This document shows, in pieces, positions 24,406-33,386 of a stretch of 64,000 nucleotides of DNA. The translations under genes were made by a program, and so were the position numbers. How positions within the stretch are numbered: position 1 is the stretch's first letter; each line of letters begins with the position of its first letter. Location of the stretch: assembly GCF_015714715.1 (NCBI RefSeq), contig NZ_WAHS01000002.1, forward strand, positions 186,001 through 250,000. The letters are read 5' to 3'. This DNA comes from Aestuariivirga litoralis (GTDB lineage Bacteria > Pseudomonadota > Alphaproteobacteria > Rhizobiales > Aestuariivirgaceae). The notes below the pieces were generated by a model. The model searched no databases, was not told where the DNA came from, and was given only the letters and a program-made list of their open reading frames with translations.

Positions 24406-26060
24406 GCGGCCTCATTGGCGCCGTCGGCCAGCCATTGCTTCATCACCTGGGCGGCGCGGTTCACGTCGCCACCCACCACACGGTTCAAGCGTGCGCGAGG
24501 ATCATCAGCAGAAGGATTGTCTGAAAGCCCGAAGGCCGCGCCGAAATCAGCCGTCGCTGGCATGCCCATCGAATTCCCACCCATGGGCAGGGAACCCATG
24601 GCATTGCCCATGCCACCCATGTCGCCACCCAGCATCGGAGGCGCAGCAGACGAAGGCCCAATCTCGGCCAGGAATTTCAACACCGGCTTCACGCCCAGCA
24701 TAAGAACCACGACAGCAGTAATGATCAGCGCCAGGGCATTGATCATGGTGCCCAGATTGCCTTTGAGAATTTCCACGAAGCTCGGCCCGGCCAGCGGTTC
24801 CAGCGTTGCATCTTCAGGGGCGAAATCAACTGCCGTCACGTGGATGGTGTCGCCGCGCTTTTCGTCATAGCCGGCCGCCGTCTTCACCGTGTCTTCGATA
24901 TCCTTGACCTGTGCGTCGAGCTTGCTTTGATCAACCTGGCCATTGGCGCCGCCCAAAAGCTTCGCCAACGCCTGCTTGTTGATCACCACAGCGATCGACT
25001 GTTTCTCGATCCGGAAACCCTGTGATTCCGTGGCGGTCTGCACGCTGTTCAGCTCGTAATTGACCGTCTCTTCTTTGCTCTCTTTTTTCTTCGAGTCAGC
25101 GCCGCCGCCAGCCGTGCCCGGCTTCACTTCCTGCGGAATATTCTGGTCGACTGAAATATTAGAGCCATTGCCGCTGTCACTCGATTGATCGGATGACTTC
25201 ACCGTGCGCATCGAACGCTCGACCTTTGATTCAGGATCAAAGTTGGTCTGGTTGATCTGGCGCTTGTCGGTATTGAGTTCGGTGGTCACGCTCACCCGCA
25301 CATTGCTCATGCCGGCAACCGGTGCCAGCGTGCGTTCAATGCGGTCTTGGGTTTCGCTGGAAACGGATTTCTGCAGATCCAGCATCTTGTCCTGTTCGCT
25401 GCCGCCAGCCGTACCTGCGTTGAGCAGCGTGCCGTCGGTGGTCATCACCGTCACATGATCAGGCAGCATGCCGGGAATGGCCGCCGCCACGATTTGGCGG
25501 ATGGACATGATCGTTTGCTCTGCGGGGCGCCCGATGGTGCGGATCACCACGGAAGCCGTCGGCTGGTCTTCCTTGGTCTTGAAAGTGTTATCCGGCTTCA
25601 AAGCCAGATGCACGCGCGCGGTCTTGATGCCGTCCAGCTGCTGGATGGTGCGCACAAGCTCGCCTTCAAGCGCACGCACACGGGTGATCTGCTGCATGAA
25701 TGAAGTGAGGCCCAATGAGCCCATCTGGTCAAAGAGCGCGTAGCCCGATTTGTCGCTCTTCGGCAGGCCTTTTTCGGCCAGGATCATGCGGGCCTGTGCC
25801 GTCTTGCCGTAATCGACAAGCACGGATGTGCCGGCCTCGTTCACATCAAAGGGAACATTTGATTCGGAAAGCACCATGCCGATCTGGTTGACGTCATCGG
25901 GCGTCAATCCGGAATAAAGCACCTGGCGCACCGGCTTGTTGAACAGCACGAAACTGGCCGTAAGCAACCCGGCGAAAACCGCCAGTGCCACCAGAAGCGG
26001 GATGCCCCGCTTCAATCCGAGCTTCATGACGGACGCTAGCGCCAGATTTAAAAACTTCAT
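24402..26060 (-). CDS. fliF: MS-ring protein FliF
   Basis: This 552-residue protein has two membrane helices (about 20-42 and 447-467) flanking the periplasmic ring-building domains, with LYSGLTPDDVNQIGMVL and ARVHLALK segments typical of FliF. The C-terminal cytoplasmic tail ending LADGANEAA binds FliG. In Sinorhizobium fliF lies at the far end of the cluster beside visNR; here it is between the flagellins and motB. Confidence 0.97.
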   Translation of the reverse strand: MKFLNLALASVMKLGLKRGIPLLVALAVFAGLLTASFVLFNKPVRQVLYSGLTPDDVNQIGMVLSESNVPFDVNEAGTSVLVDYGKTAQARMILAEKGLPKSDKSGYALFDQMGSLGLTSFMQQITRVRALEGELVRTIQQLDGIKTARVHLALKPDNTFKTKEDQPTASVVIRTIGRPAEQTIMSIRQIVAAAIPGMLPDHVTVMTTDGTLLNAGTAGGSEQDKMLDLQKSVSSETQDRIERTLAPVAGMSNVRVSVTTELNTDKRQINQTNFDPESKVERSMRTVKSSDQSSDSGNGSNISVDQNIPQEVKPGTAGGGADSKKKESKEETVNYELNSVQTATESQGFRIEKQSIAVVINKQALAKLLGGANGQVDQSKLDAQVKDIEDTVKTAAGYDEKRGDTIHVTAVDFAPEDATLEPLAGPSFVEILKGNLGTMINALALIITAVVVLMLGVKPVLKFLAEIGPSSAAPPMLGGDMGGMGNAMGSLPMGGNSMGMPATADFGAAFGLSDNPSADDPRARLNRVVGGDVNRAAQVMKQWLADGANEAA

Positions 26061-26127
26061 CGGTCAACTCACTCAGATCAAGAAACGAAAGCCGGCGTCT
26101 TTACTAGAGAACGGACGAGAGCGCTTC

Positions 26128-27054
26128 TTAACCCTGGAAGAGTTTCAGGATGGCCTGTGAGCTTTGGTTAGCAATCGAGAGTGCTTGCGTACCGAGCTGC
26201 TGCTGCACCTGAAGGGCCTGAAGCTTGGTGGATTCTTCGCTCATGTCAGCGTCAACCAGCGAACCCACACCGCGAGTCACGGCATCCATCAGCGTGGTTA
26301 CGAAGTTGCTCTGAGCATCCACACGGGTTTTCAATGCGCCCACATTGGCGGCCGCATTCGTGAGCTTCGTCAAAGACGCATCGACATAGGAGATCATCTG
26401 CTTGAGATCAGCCGTATCATTCGGAGAGGTCGACATTGCCGAAATGTCGAGGGTGGCGGTGGAATAAGCCACGCCACCATTGGTGGTGGTGTCTTCCTTG
26501 TCCAGGATGCCAGACTTGTCATTGGCGTCAAACAGCTTGGTCGTGTCGCCGTCAAAGCTAATGGTCTGGATCGAAACACCTGCGGTGCTGCGCGAGAAGG
26601 ATGACAGGATCGACTTCGAGGCATTGTAGCCAGGCGCGCTCGAGTCAACCGAGAGCCAGTTTTCGCCAGAGAAGTTGGCGCTATCGGCGGTGGATTTCAG
26701 CTGGCCTTGAAGGGCAGCGATTTCGGTTTGAATCTTGGCCTTGTCCACGCCCGGTGCGGCGGCGGCAACCAGCTTGTCCTTGATTTTCTGGACGGTGGTC
26801 ACTTCGGAATTGAGCGCGGTGTAAGTCACATCGATGGTGGCCGAGGCGAGGCCAAGGGCATCCTTGATGGTGGACAACGCGGAATTGTCGGATTTCATGG
26901 TCGTGGCGATAGACCAGTAGGCCGCATTGTCCGTTGCGCTGTTGACCCTGAGGCCAGTAGAGATATGCTCTTGGGTGCTGTCCAAGCGCTTCTGCGTCAT
27001 ATTAAGGCTCGCGAGTGCCGTCATAGCCGCGCGATTTGTATTGATACTGGTCAT
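26128..27054 (-). CDS. flagellin (downstream copy)
   Basis: This 308-residue flagellin has the conserved D0/D1 ends: MTSINTNRAAMTALASLN at the start, STGLRVNSATDNAAYWSIA, and a C-terminus with STKLQALQVQQQLGTQALSI and SQAILKLF. The ATG at 27054 follows rhizobial flagellins; an in-frame start five codons earlier is less likely. It forms the filament with the neighbouring flagellin, to which its last 40 residues are nearly identical, while the middle has diverged. A conserved leader element lies 37 bases upstream. Confidence 0.96.
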   Translation of the reverse strand: MTSINTNRAAMTALASLNMTQKRLDSTQEHISTGLRVNSATDNAAYWSIATTMKSDNSALSTIKDALGLASATIDVTYTALNSEVTTVQKIKDKLVAAAAPGVDKAKIQTEIAALQGQLKSTADSANFSGENWLSVDSSAPGYNASKSILSSFSRSTAGVSIQTISFDGDTTKLFDANDKSGILDKEDTTTNGGVAYSTATLDISAMSTSPNDTADLKQMISYVDASLTKLTNAAANVGALKTRVDAQSNFVTTLMDAVTRGVGSLVDADMSEESTKLQALQVQQQLGTQALSIANQSSQAILKLFQG

Positions 27055-27090
27055 CCTGGATGCCCTCACATTGGATCATCTTCAATCGTG

Positions 27091-27115
27091 GACATGCCGG
27101 ATCGAGCCGGAATGA
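27091..27115 (-). promoter_or_regulatory. shared leader element, downstream flagellin
   Basis: The 25 bases are nearly identical to 28212-28236 upstream of the other flagellin, and both lie 36-37 bases before the start codon. The core, CCGGCTCGATCCGG on the coding strand, can fold into a short hairpin. It could be a target for FlbT on flagellin mRNA. It also resembles dispersed palindromic repeats of Rhizobiales, which is the main alternative. Confidence 0.45.
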
Positions 27116-27179
27116 CGAAAAGGCCTCATGCCTGGTGGCCTTCGCCACTTCGTCATGAAACCAATTTGATCGAATTTGG

Positions 27180-27194
27180 TTAATGTAGAGTTAA
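27180..27194 (-). promoter_or_regulatory. CtrA-like TTAA-N7-TTAA box upstream of flagellin
   Basis: Two TTAA tetranucleotides are separated by exactly seven bases, and on the coding strand the proximal copy extends to TTAACC, the CtrA consensus form. It is 126 bases upstream of the downstream flagellin gene. CtrA controls flagellar genes in many alphaproteobacteria. The motif is short, so chance cannot be excluded, and it abuts the foot of a hairpin. Confidence 0.4.
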
Positions 27195-27218
27195 GCGCCC
27201 GCCCGAAGGCGGGACGCT
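27194..27218. terminator. hairpin between the two flagellin genes
   Basis: A stem of CCCGCC/GGCGGG extended by AGCG/CGCT around a one-base bulge, with a CGAA loop. On the plus strand it is followed by four T; on the minus strand, the direction of the flagellin genes, the T-run is poor (TTAACTC). It may weakly terminate or protect the 3' end of the upstream flagellin mRNA. Confidence 0.5.
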
Positions 27219-27264
27219 TTTCCCGGAGGGTCTTCCAAGTGCTGGTTAGTCGAACCTCAAACTC

Positions 27265-28176
27265 TTACTGGAAGAGCTTCAAGATGGCTTGCGAGCTCTG
27301 GTTTGCAATGCTCAGAGCCTGCGTACCGAGCTGCTGCTGAACCTGCAGAGCCTGCAGTTTCGTTGATTCCGTCGTCATGTCGGCGTCAACCAGCGAGCTG
27401 ATGCCCGAGGTCAGCGAGTCAGACAGCGAAGTCAGGAAGGTCTGCTGGTCCTTGATGCGCGACTGAACGGCACCGAGGTTGGAAGCAGCGGTGGTCATCG
27501 AGGTGATCGCATCGTCCACGCCCTTGATCAGGCCCGTGAGGGTGGTCTGGTCAGCAGCCGAGTCGGTCAGCGCCGAGATGTCGAGGGTGGCAACAGACAC
27601 CGAGCCCGAACCGATGTTCTTGTCGAGGATGCCGGCGTTGCCGTTCGAGTCATAAAGCTTGGTGGTGCCAACATCGATGTCGATGGTGCCGATAGACACA
27701 CCAGCCGAGGTGCGGCTGTAGGAAGACATGATCGAGTCAGTGGCATTGTAGCTCGAAGCGCTTGAGTCAACCGACAGGATGTTCTGGCCGTTGAAATTGG
27801 TGGCATCAGCCGTGGACTTCAACTGCTTCTGAAGCTGCGCGACCTGAGCCTGGATCTTGGTGCGGTCCGAACCGGACTGGGCAGCGGAAACCAGCTGGTC
27901 CTTGAGGGCCTGCGCCGTCTTGATGGCGGCGGTCACGCCGTTATAGGCGGTGCCGACAGCCGAGTTGCCAACGCCCAGGGCGCTGTTCACGGTGTCCAAC
28001 GAGCTCTTGTCCGAACGCATTGTGGTGGCAATCGACCAATAACCGGCGTTGTCAGCGGCAGAGTTCACCTTGAGGCCGGTTGAAATGCGGTTCTGGGTGT
28101 CCTGCAGCGCCATATTGGTGGACTGGAGGTTCTTGAGGGCGGTCATGGCCGCAGTGTTAGTGAGAATACTCGACAT
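27265..28176 (-). CDS. flagellin (upstream copy)
   Basis: This 303-residue flagellin begins MSSILTNTAAMTALKNLQ and has RISTGLKVNSAADNAGYWSIA and the same C-terminal helix as the neighbouring flagellin. The ATG is preceded by GGAG at 8 bases; an open frame further upstream is untranslated leader. The separate hairpin, leader element and promoter-sized gap suggest its own transcript, probably the major flagellin. Confidence 0.96.
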   Translation of the reverse strand: MSSILTNTAAMTALKNLQSTNMALQDTQNRISTGLKVNSAADNAGYWSIATTMRSDKSSLDTVNSALGVGNSAVGTAYNGVTAAIKTAQALKDQLVSAAQSGSDRTKIQAQVAQLQKQLKSTADATNFNGQNILSVDSSASSYNATDSIMSSYSRTSAGVSIGTIDIDVGTTKLYDSNGNAGILDKNIGSGSVSVATLDISALTDSAADQTTLTGLIKGVDDAITSMTTAASNLGAVQSRIKDQQTFLTSLSDSLTSGISSLVDADMTTESTKLQALQVQQQLGTQALSIANQSSQAILKLFQ

Positions 28177-28211
28177 GTTGATACTCCAATAGTGTTGTTT
28201 GTTTTTTTGGG

Positions 28212-28236
28212 GAACATGCCGGATCGAAGCCGGAAT
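28212..28236 (-). promoter_or_regulatory. shared leader element, upstream flagellin
   Basis: Second copy of the element described at 27091-27115, with one extra base in the centre (CCGGCTTCGATCCGG on the coding strand). It lies 36 bases before the start codon. Surrounding leader sequence is not similar between the two flagellin genes, so the conservation is local. Confidence 0.45.
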
Positions 28237-28357
28237 ATCAGGAGAGCAACAATGCAACGCGCTACAGGGCGCGTCCTGATATGCAGATCAACTTACATAA
28301 GCGGTTTTAAGAACACGTTACTGGCTTTGCTTAATTTTTTCCGAACAGGCCTCAATG

Positions 28358-28381
28358 CAAAAGGCCCGGTTTCCCGGGCCT
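28358..28381 (-). terminator. rho-independent terminator after fliP
   Basis: A perfect 8-bp stem AGGCCCGG/CCGGGCCT with a four-base loop is followed, on the minus strand, by a short T-run. It starts 30 bases after the fliP stop codon and so ends the motA-to-fliP run, separating it from flagellin transcription. Confidence 0.75.
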
Positions 28382-28410
28382 CTCAAAGCACTACGAATTC
28401 GACGTTTTAT

Positions 28411-29160
28411 CTAATGAAATGAACGAACTAAACTACCCGCCAGAAGTGTCCAACCGTCAATTAATACGAAAAACAAAATCTTAAAGGGAAGCGATAAAAC
28501 CGTCGGCGGCAGCATCATCATGCCCATCGACATGGTGATCGTGGCCACCGCAAGGTCAATGATCAGGAACGGCAGGACGATCAGAAAACCGATCTCAAAG
28601 CCACGGCGCAATTCAGAAAGCATGAAGGCCGGCACCAGGATGCGCAGGTCGCTTGCCTGCGGTTCGGGGCCGAATTCATTCTGCGAGGCCAGACCCTGGA
28701 ACAAGGCCAGCTCCTTCTCGCGCACATTTTTCAGCATGAAATCCTTGAACGGGCCAACCGTGTTATCAAAGGCCTGCTGCTCGGTGATTTTGCCGTCGGT
28801 CAATGGCTTGATGCCATCCGTCCACGCTTTGTTAAGCGTCGGCGCCATGATGAAGCTGGTCAGAAACAGCGCGAGTGACACCAGCACGACGTTGGCTGGC
28901 GTTGTCTGAAGGCCAAGGCCGCTGCGCAGGAAAGACAATGCCACGATGATGCGGGTGAAGCTGGTCACCATCACCACGATGCTGGGCGCCAATGAGAGCA
29001 CCGAGAACAGAATGATATATTGTACGATGCGTCCGGAGGCCAGGCCTTCCAAACCGCTTACAAACTGGCCGCCATCAGGTGCGGGCGCAGGTGCCGTCTG
29101 GGCCAACGCCAATCCGGCCTGAAGCGCCAGAAAAAATCCAAAAGCGAATAGGCGTTTCAT
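28411..29160 (-). CDS. fliP: flagellar export gate protein FliP
   Basis: This 249-residue protein has a cleavable signal peptide (1-20, ending ALAQ), then FliP signatures VVMVTSFTRIIVALSFLRSG, split here, and near the C-terminus TITMSMGMMMLPPTVLSLPFKILFF. It forms the core of the export gate. It overlaps fliL by four bases. Confidence 0.97.
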   Translation of the reverse strand: MKRLFAFGFFLALQAGLALAQTAPAPAPDGGQFVSGLEGLASGRIVQYIILFSVLSLAPSIVVMVTSFTRIIVALSFLRSGLGLQTTPANVVLVSLALFLTSFIMAPTLNKAWTDGIKPLTDGKITEQQAFDNTVGPFKDFMLKNVREKELALFQGLASQNEFGPEPQASDLRILVPAFMLSELRRGFEIGFLIVLPFLIIDLAVATITMSMGMMMLPPTVLSLPFKILFFVLIDGWTLLAGSLVRSFH

Positions 29161-29756
29161 TCCACTACAAATCCCGTGACCAAAATGGCGCGCGCCTGGC
29201 CTTCGCTTGATTCCCGCACGATCTCATTCAGATCCATGTTCAAAAAGGCAAGATTGTCAGCGCCCTGCACCTGTTCGATGCTCAATGTTTTCAGGTAATC
29301 GAGAATCTTCGGTGCCACCAGATTGACGATTTCTTCTGGCTTGTCATGGCCGCCACGCTTGACGGCAATCGCCCCCTCAATGCGGATCCAGCTGTTGGGA
29401 GGCGATGTCAGATTGGCAATCACCGGCGCCATGGGCGCAAAGGTGGTGTCTTTCATATCGACAACCATCGCCTTCTGCTGATCCACTAAAAGACCTGCGG
29501 AATGAACCGCATCACTTTCGGACTTATCCGATTTGTGGTCGCCCTCGGCCTTTTTTTCGCCAGCAGGTTTTTCTTTGGATTCGGTTTTGTGGCCGCCGGC
29601 ATCGGCCGTTGCCGATGCGTCGGTGGCGGCCGGTTCTACCTTGGGCTTGGCCATAAATTTGGAAACACCAAAGCCCGTGCCAACGCCTGCCAGTCCCACG
29701 ACTAGCAGGGGCACGACCAATTGCATCAGCCCGCCCTTTTTCTCGGAATCCGCCAT
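29157..29756 (-). CDS. fliL: stator-associated protein FliL
   Basis: This 199-residue protein has one membrane helix (about 12-30), a charged Lys/Ala/Asp-rich linker (35-80) and a C-terminal periplasmic FliL domain with PVIANLTSPPNSWIRIEGAI and TLSIEQVQGADNL. FliL rings the stator and affects motor torque. The linker is longer than in E. coli FliL (154 residues). Confidence 0.93.
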   Translation of the reverse strand: MADSEKKGGLMQLVVPLLVVGLAGVGTGFGVSKFMAKPKVEPAATDASATADAGGHKTESKEKPAGEKKAEGDHKSDKSESDAVHSAGLLVDQQKAMVVDMKDTTFAPMAPVIANLTSPPNSWIRIEGAIAVKRGGHDKPEEIVNLVAPKILDYLKTLSIEQVQGADNLAFLNMDLNEIVRESSEGQARAILVTGFVVE

Positions 29757-29763
29757 CCGGCAA

Positions 29764-30468
29764 TTAGAACGGAGTAATCTTGTCCCAAAGTTGCAGGCCC
29801 CAGCGCGGCTTCTGCTGGTCGTTGGAGCTGCCGCTGCCGCCGTAAGCGATACGCGCTTCAGCGATCTTGTCGGAATCGATGGTGTTATCAGCTGAAATAT
29901 TACGCGGGTCTACAATCCCAGATACGCGCACCACGCGCTTTTCAAAGTTGACGAGTGTTTCTTGAGATCCCTCGACATAGAGCGAGCCGTTGGGCAACAC
30001 GCGACGCACCATTGCCGCCACCGCAACATTCAACTTTTCCGAACGCGTCACGCTGCCCTGGCCGCTGGAAGACGCGCTCATCGAGCTGCTCAACGAGCCC
30101 GTGCCACTCAGGAGCGGAATGGGGGTGTCGGCAGTAGCCGAGCCTGTATAGGCCGCCTTACGCTGTCCGCCCGAGGTGGAGTTGAAATTCGCGTTGTCAT
30201 TCATTGCGACTTTGATGGTCACGAGATCACCCACCTGTCTGGCGCGCGCATCGCGGAAATAATCAGCAGGCCCGCCCTGCCAACTCTTCTTCGGGTCGAC
30301 GTCCGGCGACGTCGCCTGGGTTACGGCATCGGTCTGGATGTTATCGGAAAGGCCGCTGCCCACCGGTGAAAGTTCCGGCCCGCCCATCATCAGCTTGTTG
30401 CTCAGGCCTGTGCAACCCGAAAGGGCGAGGCCAATAAAAACCAGACTTACGAATTGACCAGACTTCAC
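29764..30468 (-). CDS. flgH: L-ring lipoprotein FlgH
   Basis: This 234-residue protein has a lipoprotein signal (lipobox LSGC, residues 16-19) and the FlgH core: YFRDARARQVGDLVTIKV, then the NGSLYVEGSQE stretch and SGIVDPRNISADNTI. It forms the outer-membrane ring around the rod. It overlaps motE by four bases. Confidence 0.96.
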   Translation of the reverse strand: MKSGQFVSLVFIGLALSGCTGLSNKLMMGGPELSPVGSGLSDNIQTDAVTQATSPDVDPKKSWQGGPADYFRDARARQVGDLVTIKVAMNDNANFNSTSGGQRKAAYTGSATADTPIPLLSGTGSLSSSMSASSSGQGSVTRSEKLNVAVAAMVRRVLPNGSLYVEGSQETLVNFEKRVVRVSGIVDPRNISADNTIDSDKIAEARIAYGGSGSSNDQQKPRWGLQLWDKITPF

Positions 30469-31031
30469 GATTTTCCGTCCTGCAAGAGTTTTGAATCCGC
30501 CGTCATGATGGAAACCAGTGTCGCGGCGTGTTTGGGGTCCATTTCAACCAGGATGGCGCTGGTCTTCTTGGCATTGAGTTTGCGCAGGATGGCCGATGCC
30601 ATCATCGGGTCGAGCTTGGAAAGCTCGCTCGCCGCCGCCGCCGGATCCATTGCCTGATAGATCTTCAAAACGGCATCCGTTGCATTATCCAGAATGGCAT
30701 TGCGTTGCTTCACCCATTCCTGAAGTGCCGCCGTCTTGTCGCTCAGTTCCTGCAGCTTGGAAGAAATATCACCTTGCATCGCTTGCAGCTCTGCACGTTC
30801 GCGGTCGTTGCGGGCCTGCTGTGCATTGCGCGCGAAAGCATCGCAATAATCCTTGGCCAGGGTTTGCGGCGGCGTTTCAAATGTCGGAAGAACAGGCTGT
30901 TCCGTCTCGGCCTCGGGCTTTGCCTTTGGCTTTTCTCCGCCGTGCCCTTCGGCATGAAGATTCGATGTCGCACCAAATGCAAGAAGGGCTGAAAGGCCCA
31001 GAGCACCAATATATGTGCCGCGCACTGTCAT
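30465..31031 (-). CDS. motE: MotC chaperone MotE
   Basis: This 188-residue exported protein has a signal peptide (1-27), a coiled-coil centre (about 75-125) and a C-terminal MgtE-N-like helical domain with LDPMMASAILRKLNAKKTSA. In Sinorhizobium MotE is a periplasmic chaperone for MotC. Its place between flgI and flgH is the rhizobial order, and it overlaps both neighbours. Confidence 0.9.
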   Translation of the reverse strand: MTVRGTYIGALGLSALLAFGATSNLHAEGHGGEKPKAKPEAETEQPVLPTFETPPQTLAKDYCDAFARNAQQARNDRERAELQAMQGDISSKLQELSDKTAALQEWVKQRNAILDNATDAVLKIYQAMDPAAAASELSKLDPMMASAILRKLNAKKTSAILVEMDPKHAATLVSIMTADSKLLQDGKS

Positions 31032-32131
31032 TGGATGATCAGATCCGCCTGCAAGGCACCGGCGGCCTTGATCGACTGCAGGATGGCAATCATATCCGTT
31101 GGCTTCAGGCCCATGCGGTTGAGGCCCATCACCAGGCGCTCCAATGTGGGGCCCTGCAACACGGCAAGATTTGAACCAGACTGGTCAATTGCCACATCCG
31201 TCGATGGCACAATCTTGGTCTCGCCATTCGACAACGGATTGGGCTGCGAAACGATCGGCTGCTCCGTCACCTTGATCACGATGCTGCCATGCGAAACCGC
31301 AACTGGTGAAAGGCGAACACTTTCACCCATCACGATCGTGCCGTTCTTCTCGTCAATCACAATGCGCGCCGAAGTTTCAGGCGTTACCGTCAATTGTCCA
31401 AGTTCGGAGAACATCTGCGAAGCAGTCACTGACTCGGGACGGACAATGTCTACCGAACGGAAATCATGCGTCTTGGCAATGGCCTGACCATAGCGCTTGG
31501 TGGCGTAATTGTTGATCGCCTGCTCGATCAGCGTCGCCGTCCTGAAATCAGGATTGGTCAGCTGCAAGGCAAAATTATTCAGCGCATTGATGTCGGTGGT
31601 GTTGTCCTTCTCGACAATCGCACCGTTGGGAATGCGGCCCGTAGTGGGCACGCCCTGCGTTACCGTCGTGGCCGCACCGCCGGCCGAAAAGCCACCTGCT
31701 GCGACGGGCCCCTGGCCCACGGCATACACATCACCATTGGCCGCCACCAAAGGCGTCATCACCAGCACGCCGCCATTGAGTGAGGTTGAATCACCCAGCG
31801 ATGAAACGCTGACATCAATGCGGCTGCCTTCCGCGATGAAGGGTGGCAAAGTTGCCGTCACCACCACGGCTGCCACATTCTTTGAACCAACGGAGCCCGG
31901 TTCCACCTTCACGCCCAGCTTGTTCAGCATGGACTGCATGGAAATACCGGTGAAGGGTTCTGATTTCAAACTGTCGCCAGTGCCGGCCAGGCCGATCACC
32001 AAGCCATAACCCACCAGCTGGTTGTCGCGCATACCCTGCACGGTCGTCACGTCCTTGATCCGGCTTTCTGCGAAAGCCTGACCGCCCAGGAGTACCAGGC
32101 CAACAGTGACGAGCCAGCGCAGCGCTTTCAT
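31028..32131 (-). CDS. flgI: P-ring protein FlgI
   Basis: This 367-residue protein has a signal peptide (1-21, QAFA) followed by IKDVTTVQGMRDNQLVGYGL, the FlgI signature, and ends with LNRMGLKPTDMIAILQSIKAAGALQAD (in parts). It polymerises around the rod in the periplasm. It overlaps flgA and motE by four bases each. Confidence 0.97.
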   Translation of the reverse strand: MKALRWLVTVGLVLLGGQAFAESRIKDVTTVQGMRDNQLVGYGLVIGLAGTGDSLKSEPFTGISMQSMLNKLGVKVEPGSVGSKNVAAVVVTATLPPFIAEGSRIDVSVSSLGDSTSLNGGVLVMTPLVAANGDVYAVGQGPVAAGGFSAGGAATTVTQGVPTTGRIPNGAIVEKDNTTDINALNNFALQLTNPDFRTATLIEQAINNYATKRYGQAIAKTHDFRSVDIVRPESVTASQMFSELGQLTVTPETSARIVIDEKNGTIVMGESVRLSPVAVSHGSIVIKVTEQPIVSQPNPLSNGETKIVPSTDVAIDQSGSNLAVLQGPTLERLVMGLNRMGLKPTDMIAILQSIKAAGALQADLIIQ

Positions 32132-32589
32132 TTTTCTGAAACGCTCAAGGTACCATCCGCCATCACCAGCGCATTTACTGTGACGCCGCTGCCGGAATTG
32201 CGCGCAGGGATCAGCTCACCGATGGAACCATCCTGCATCGGCATCAGCGTGCCCTGGATGTCGATGCCGTCGGTCACAAAATGCACGACGGTTGTCTTGC
32301 CCTTGCGCACGGCGGGAGGCGTGGCAAGCACGCTCAACGGAATAGGCCTTCCGGGCGCCAAAACCTTCGTCGTCATCATACGGGCCACTTGGCCCATGTC
32401 GGTGGCAAAGTTGGCTTTGCCCACCGCATTGACTTCAAAGTCCTTGACGTAGAAATCGCCTTCACTCAATTCCTGCCCCGCCTGAACAACATGGGCCGGA
32501 ACTGGCATAGACAAAATCTCTGCCTGAGCCGGCACGGCCGCCAGAACCAGGATCGCAGCCATGCTGCTATAGGCGAGTTTCCGCAACAT
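32128..32589 (-). CDS. flgA: P-ring chaperone FlgA
   Basis: This 153-residue protein has a signal peptide (1-23) and a C-terminal SAF-type domain: GQVARMMTTKVLAPGRPIPL and VTVNALVMADGTLSVSEK. It assists FlgI assembly in the periplasm. The short form, lacking the N-terminal domain of enterobacterial FlgA (about 219 residues), is usual in Rhizobiales. Confidence 0.92.
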   Translation of the reverse strand: MLRKLAYSSMAAILVLAAVPAQAEILSMPVPAHVVQAGQELSEGDFYVKDFEVNAVGKANFATDMGQVARMMTTKVLAPGRPIPLSVLATPPAVRKGKTTVVHFVTDGIDIQGTLMPMQDGSIGELIPARNSGSGVTVNALVMADGTLSVSEK

Positions 32590-33378
32590 TTAGCGAAGAC
32601 CCTTGGTAATGACGCCCGACATGTCGTCAGCAGCCGAAATCACTTTTGAGTTCAATTCATAAACGCGCTGTGCGGAAATCAGGTCAGTGATTTCCTGCAC
32701 TGGGTCCACGTTCGATTGTTCAAGATAGCCCTGCTCAATCACGCCATAAGATGGATCACCGGGGTTACCCACAGTGGCAGGACCTGAAGCTTCAGTAACG
32801 GCAAACATGTTGCCACCCAAAGCATGAAGACCTGCTGGATTGATGAAGTTTGCCAATTGGATTTGCCCCAGGCTCTGCTGGGTTTCGCTGTTGCCAATGC
32901 GGGCAAACACTTCGCCCGTCTTGTTGATGGTGATCGACGTCGTTTCCGCCGGCACGGTAATGTTCGGCATCACCGCCAGCCCATCGCTATTCACGATCTG
33001 GCCATTGGCATCGGTGTTCAAGGTACCAGCGCGCGTATAAAGCGTTTGCCCGCCAGCGCCCTGCACCTGGAACCAGCCGCCGCCATTGATGGCCAGATCA
33101 AGCTGGTTGTTGGTGTTGACGATCGGGCCCTGAATATTGATCGATCGGATCGACGAGAGCTTGACGCCCAGACCAAGCTCAGCACCTTCCGGAATGAGGT
33201 TGTCGCCTGAAGCGGAAGGCACCGAATTGTTCTTCTCCATCTGATAGAGAAGATCAGTGAATTCAGCGCGCGAGCGTTTGAAGCCCGTCGTGTTGGCATT
33301 GGCGATATTGTTGGCGATGACTTCAACATTGGTCTGTTGGGCAGCCATGCCGGTAGCGGCAATCGAAAGAACGCGCAT
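32590..33378 (-). CDS. flgG: distal rod protein FlgG
   Basis: This 262-residue protein has VIANNIANANTTGFKRSRAEF near the start, a central GLGVKLSSIRSINIQGP, and a C-terminal SAQRVYELNSKVISAADDM: the FlgG pattern, at the family length. It stops directly before flgA. Confidence 0.97.
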   Translation of the reverse strand: MRVLSIAATGMAAQQTNVEVIANNIANANTTGFKRSRAEFTDLLYQMEKNNSVPSASGDNLIPEGAELGLGVKLSSIRSINIQGPIVNTNNQLDLAINGGGWFQVQGAGGQTLYTRAGTLNTDANGQIVNSDGLAVMPNITVPAETTSITINKTGEVFARIGNSETQQSLGQIQLANFINPAGLHALGGNMFAVTEASGPATVGNPGDPSYGVIEQGYLEQSNVDPVQEITDLISAQRVYELNSKVISAADDMSGVITKGLR

Positions 33379-33386
33379 TTACTTCC

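Noticed and set aside
26128-28176. The two flagellin genes as a recent duplication
   Set aside because: The ends are nearly identical but the central parts and flanking DNA differ strongly, which fits old paralogues with constrained D0/D1 domains.
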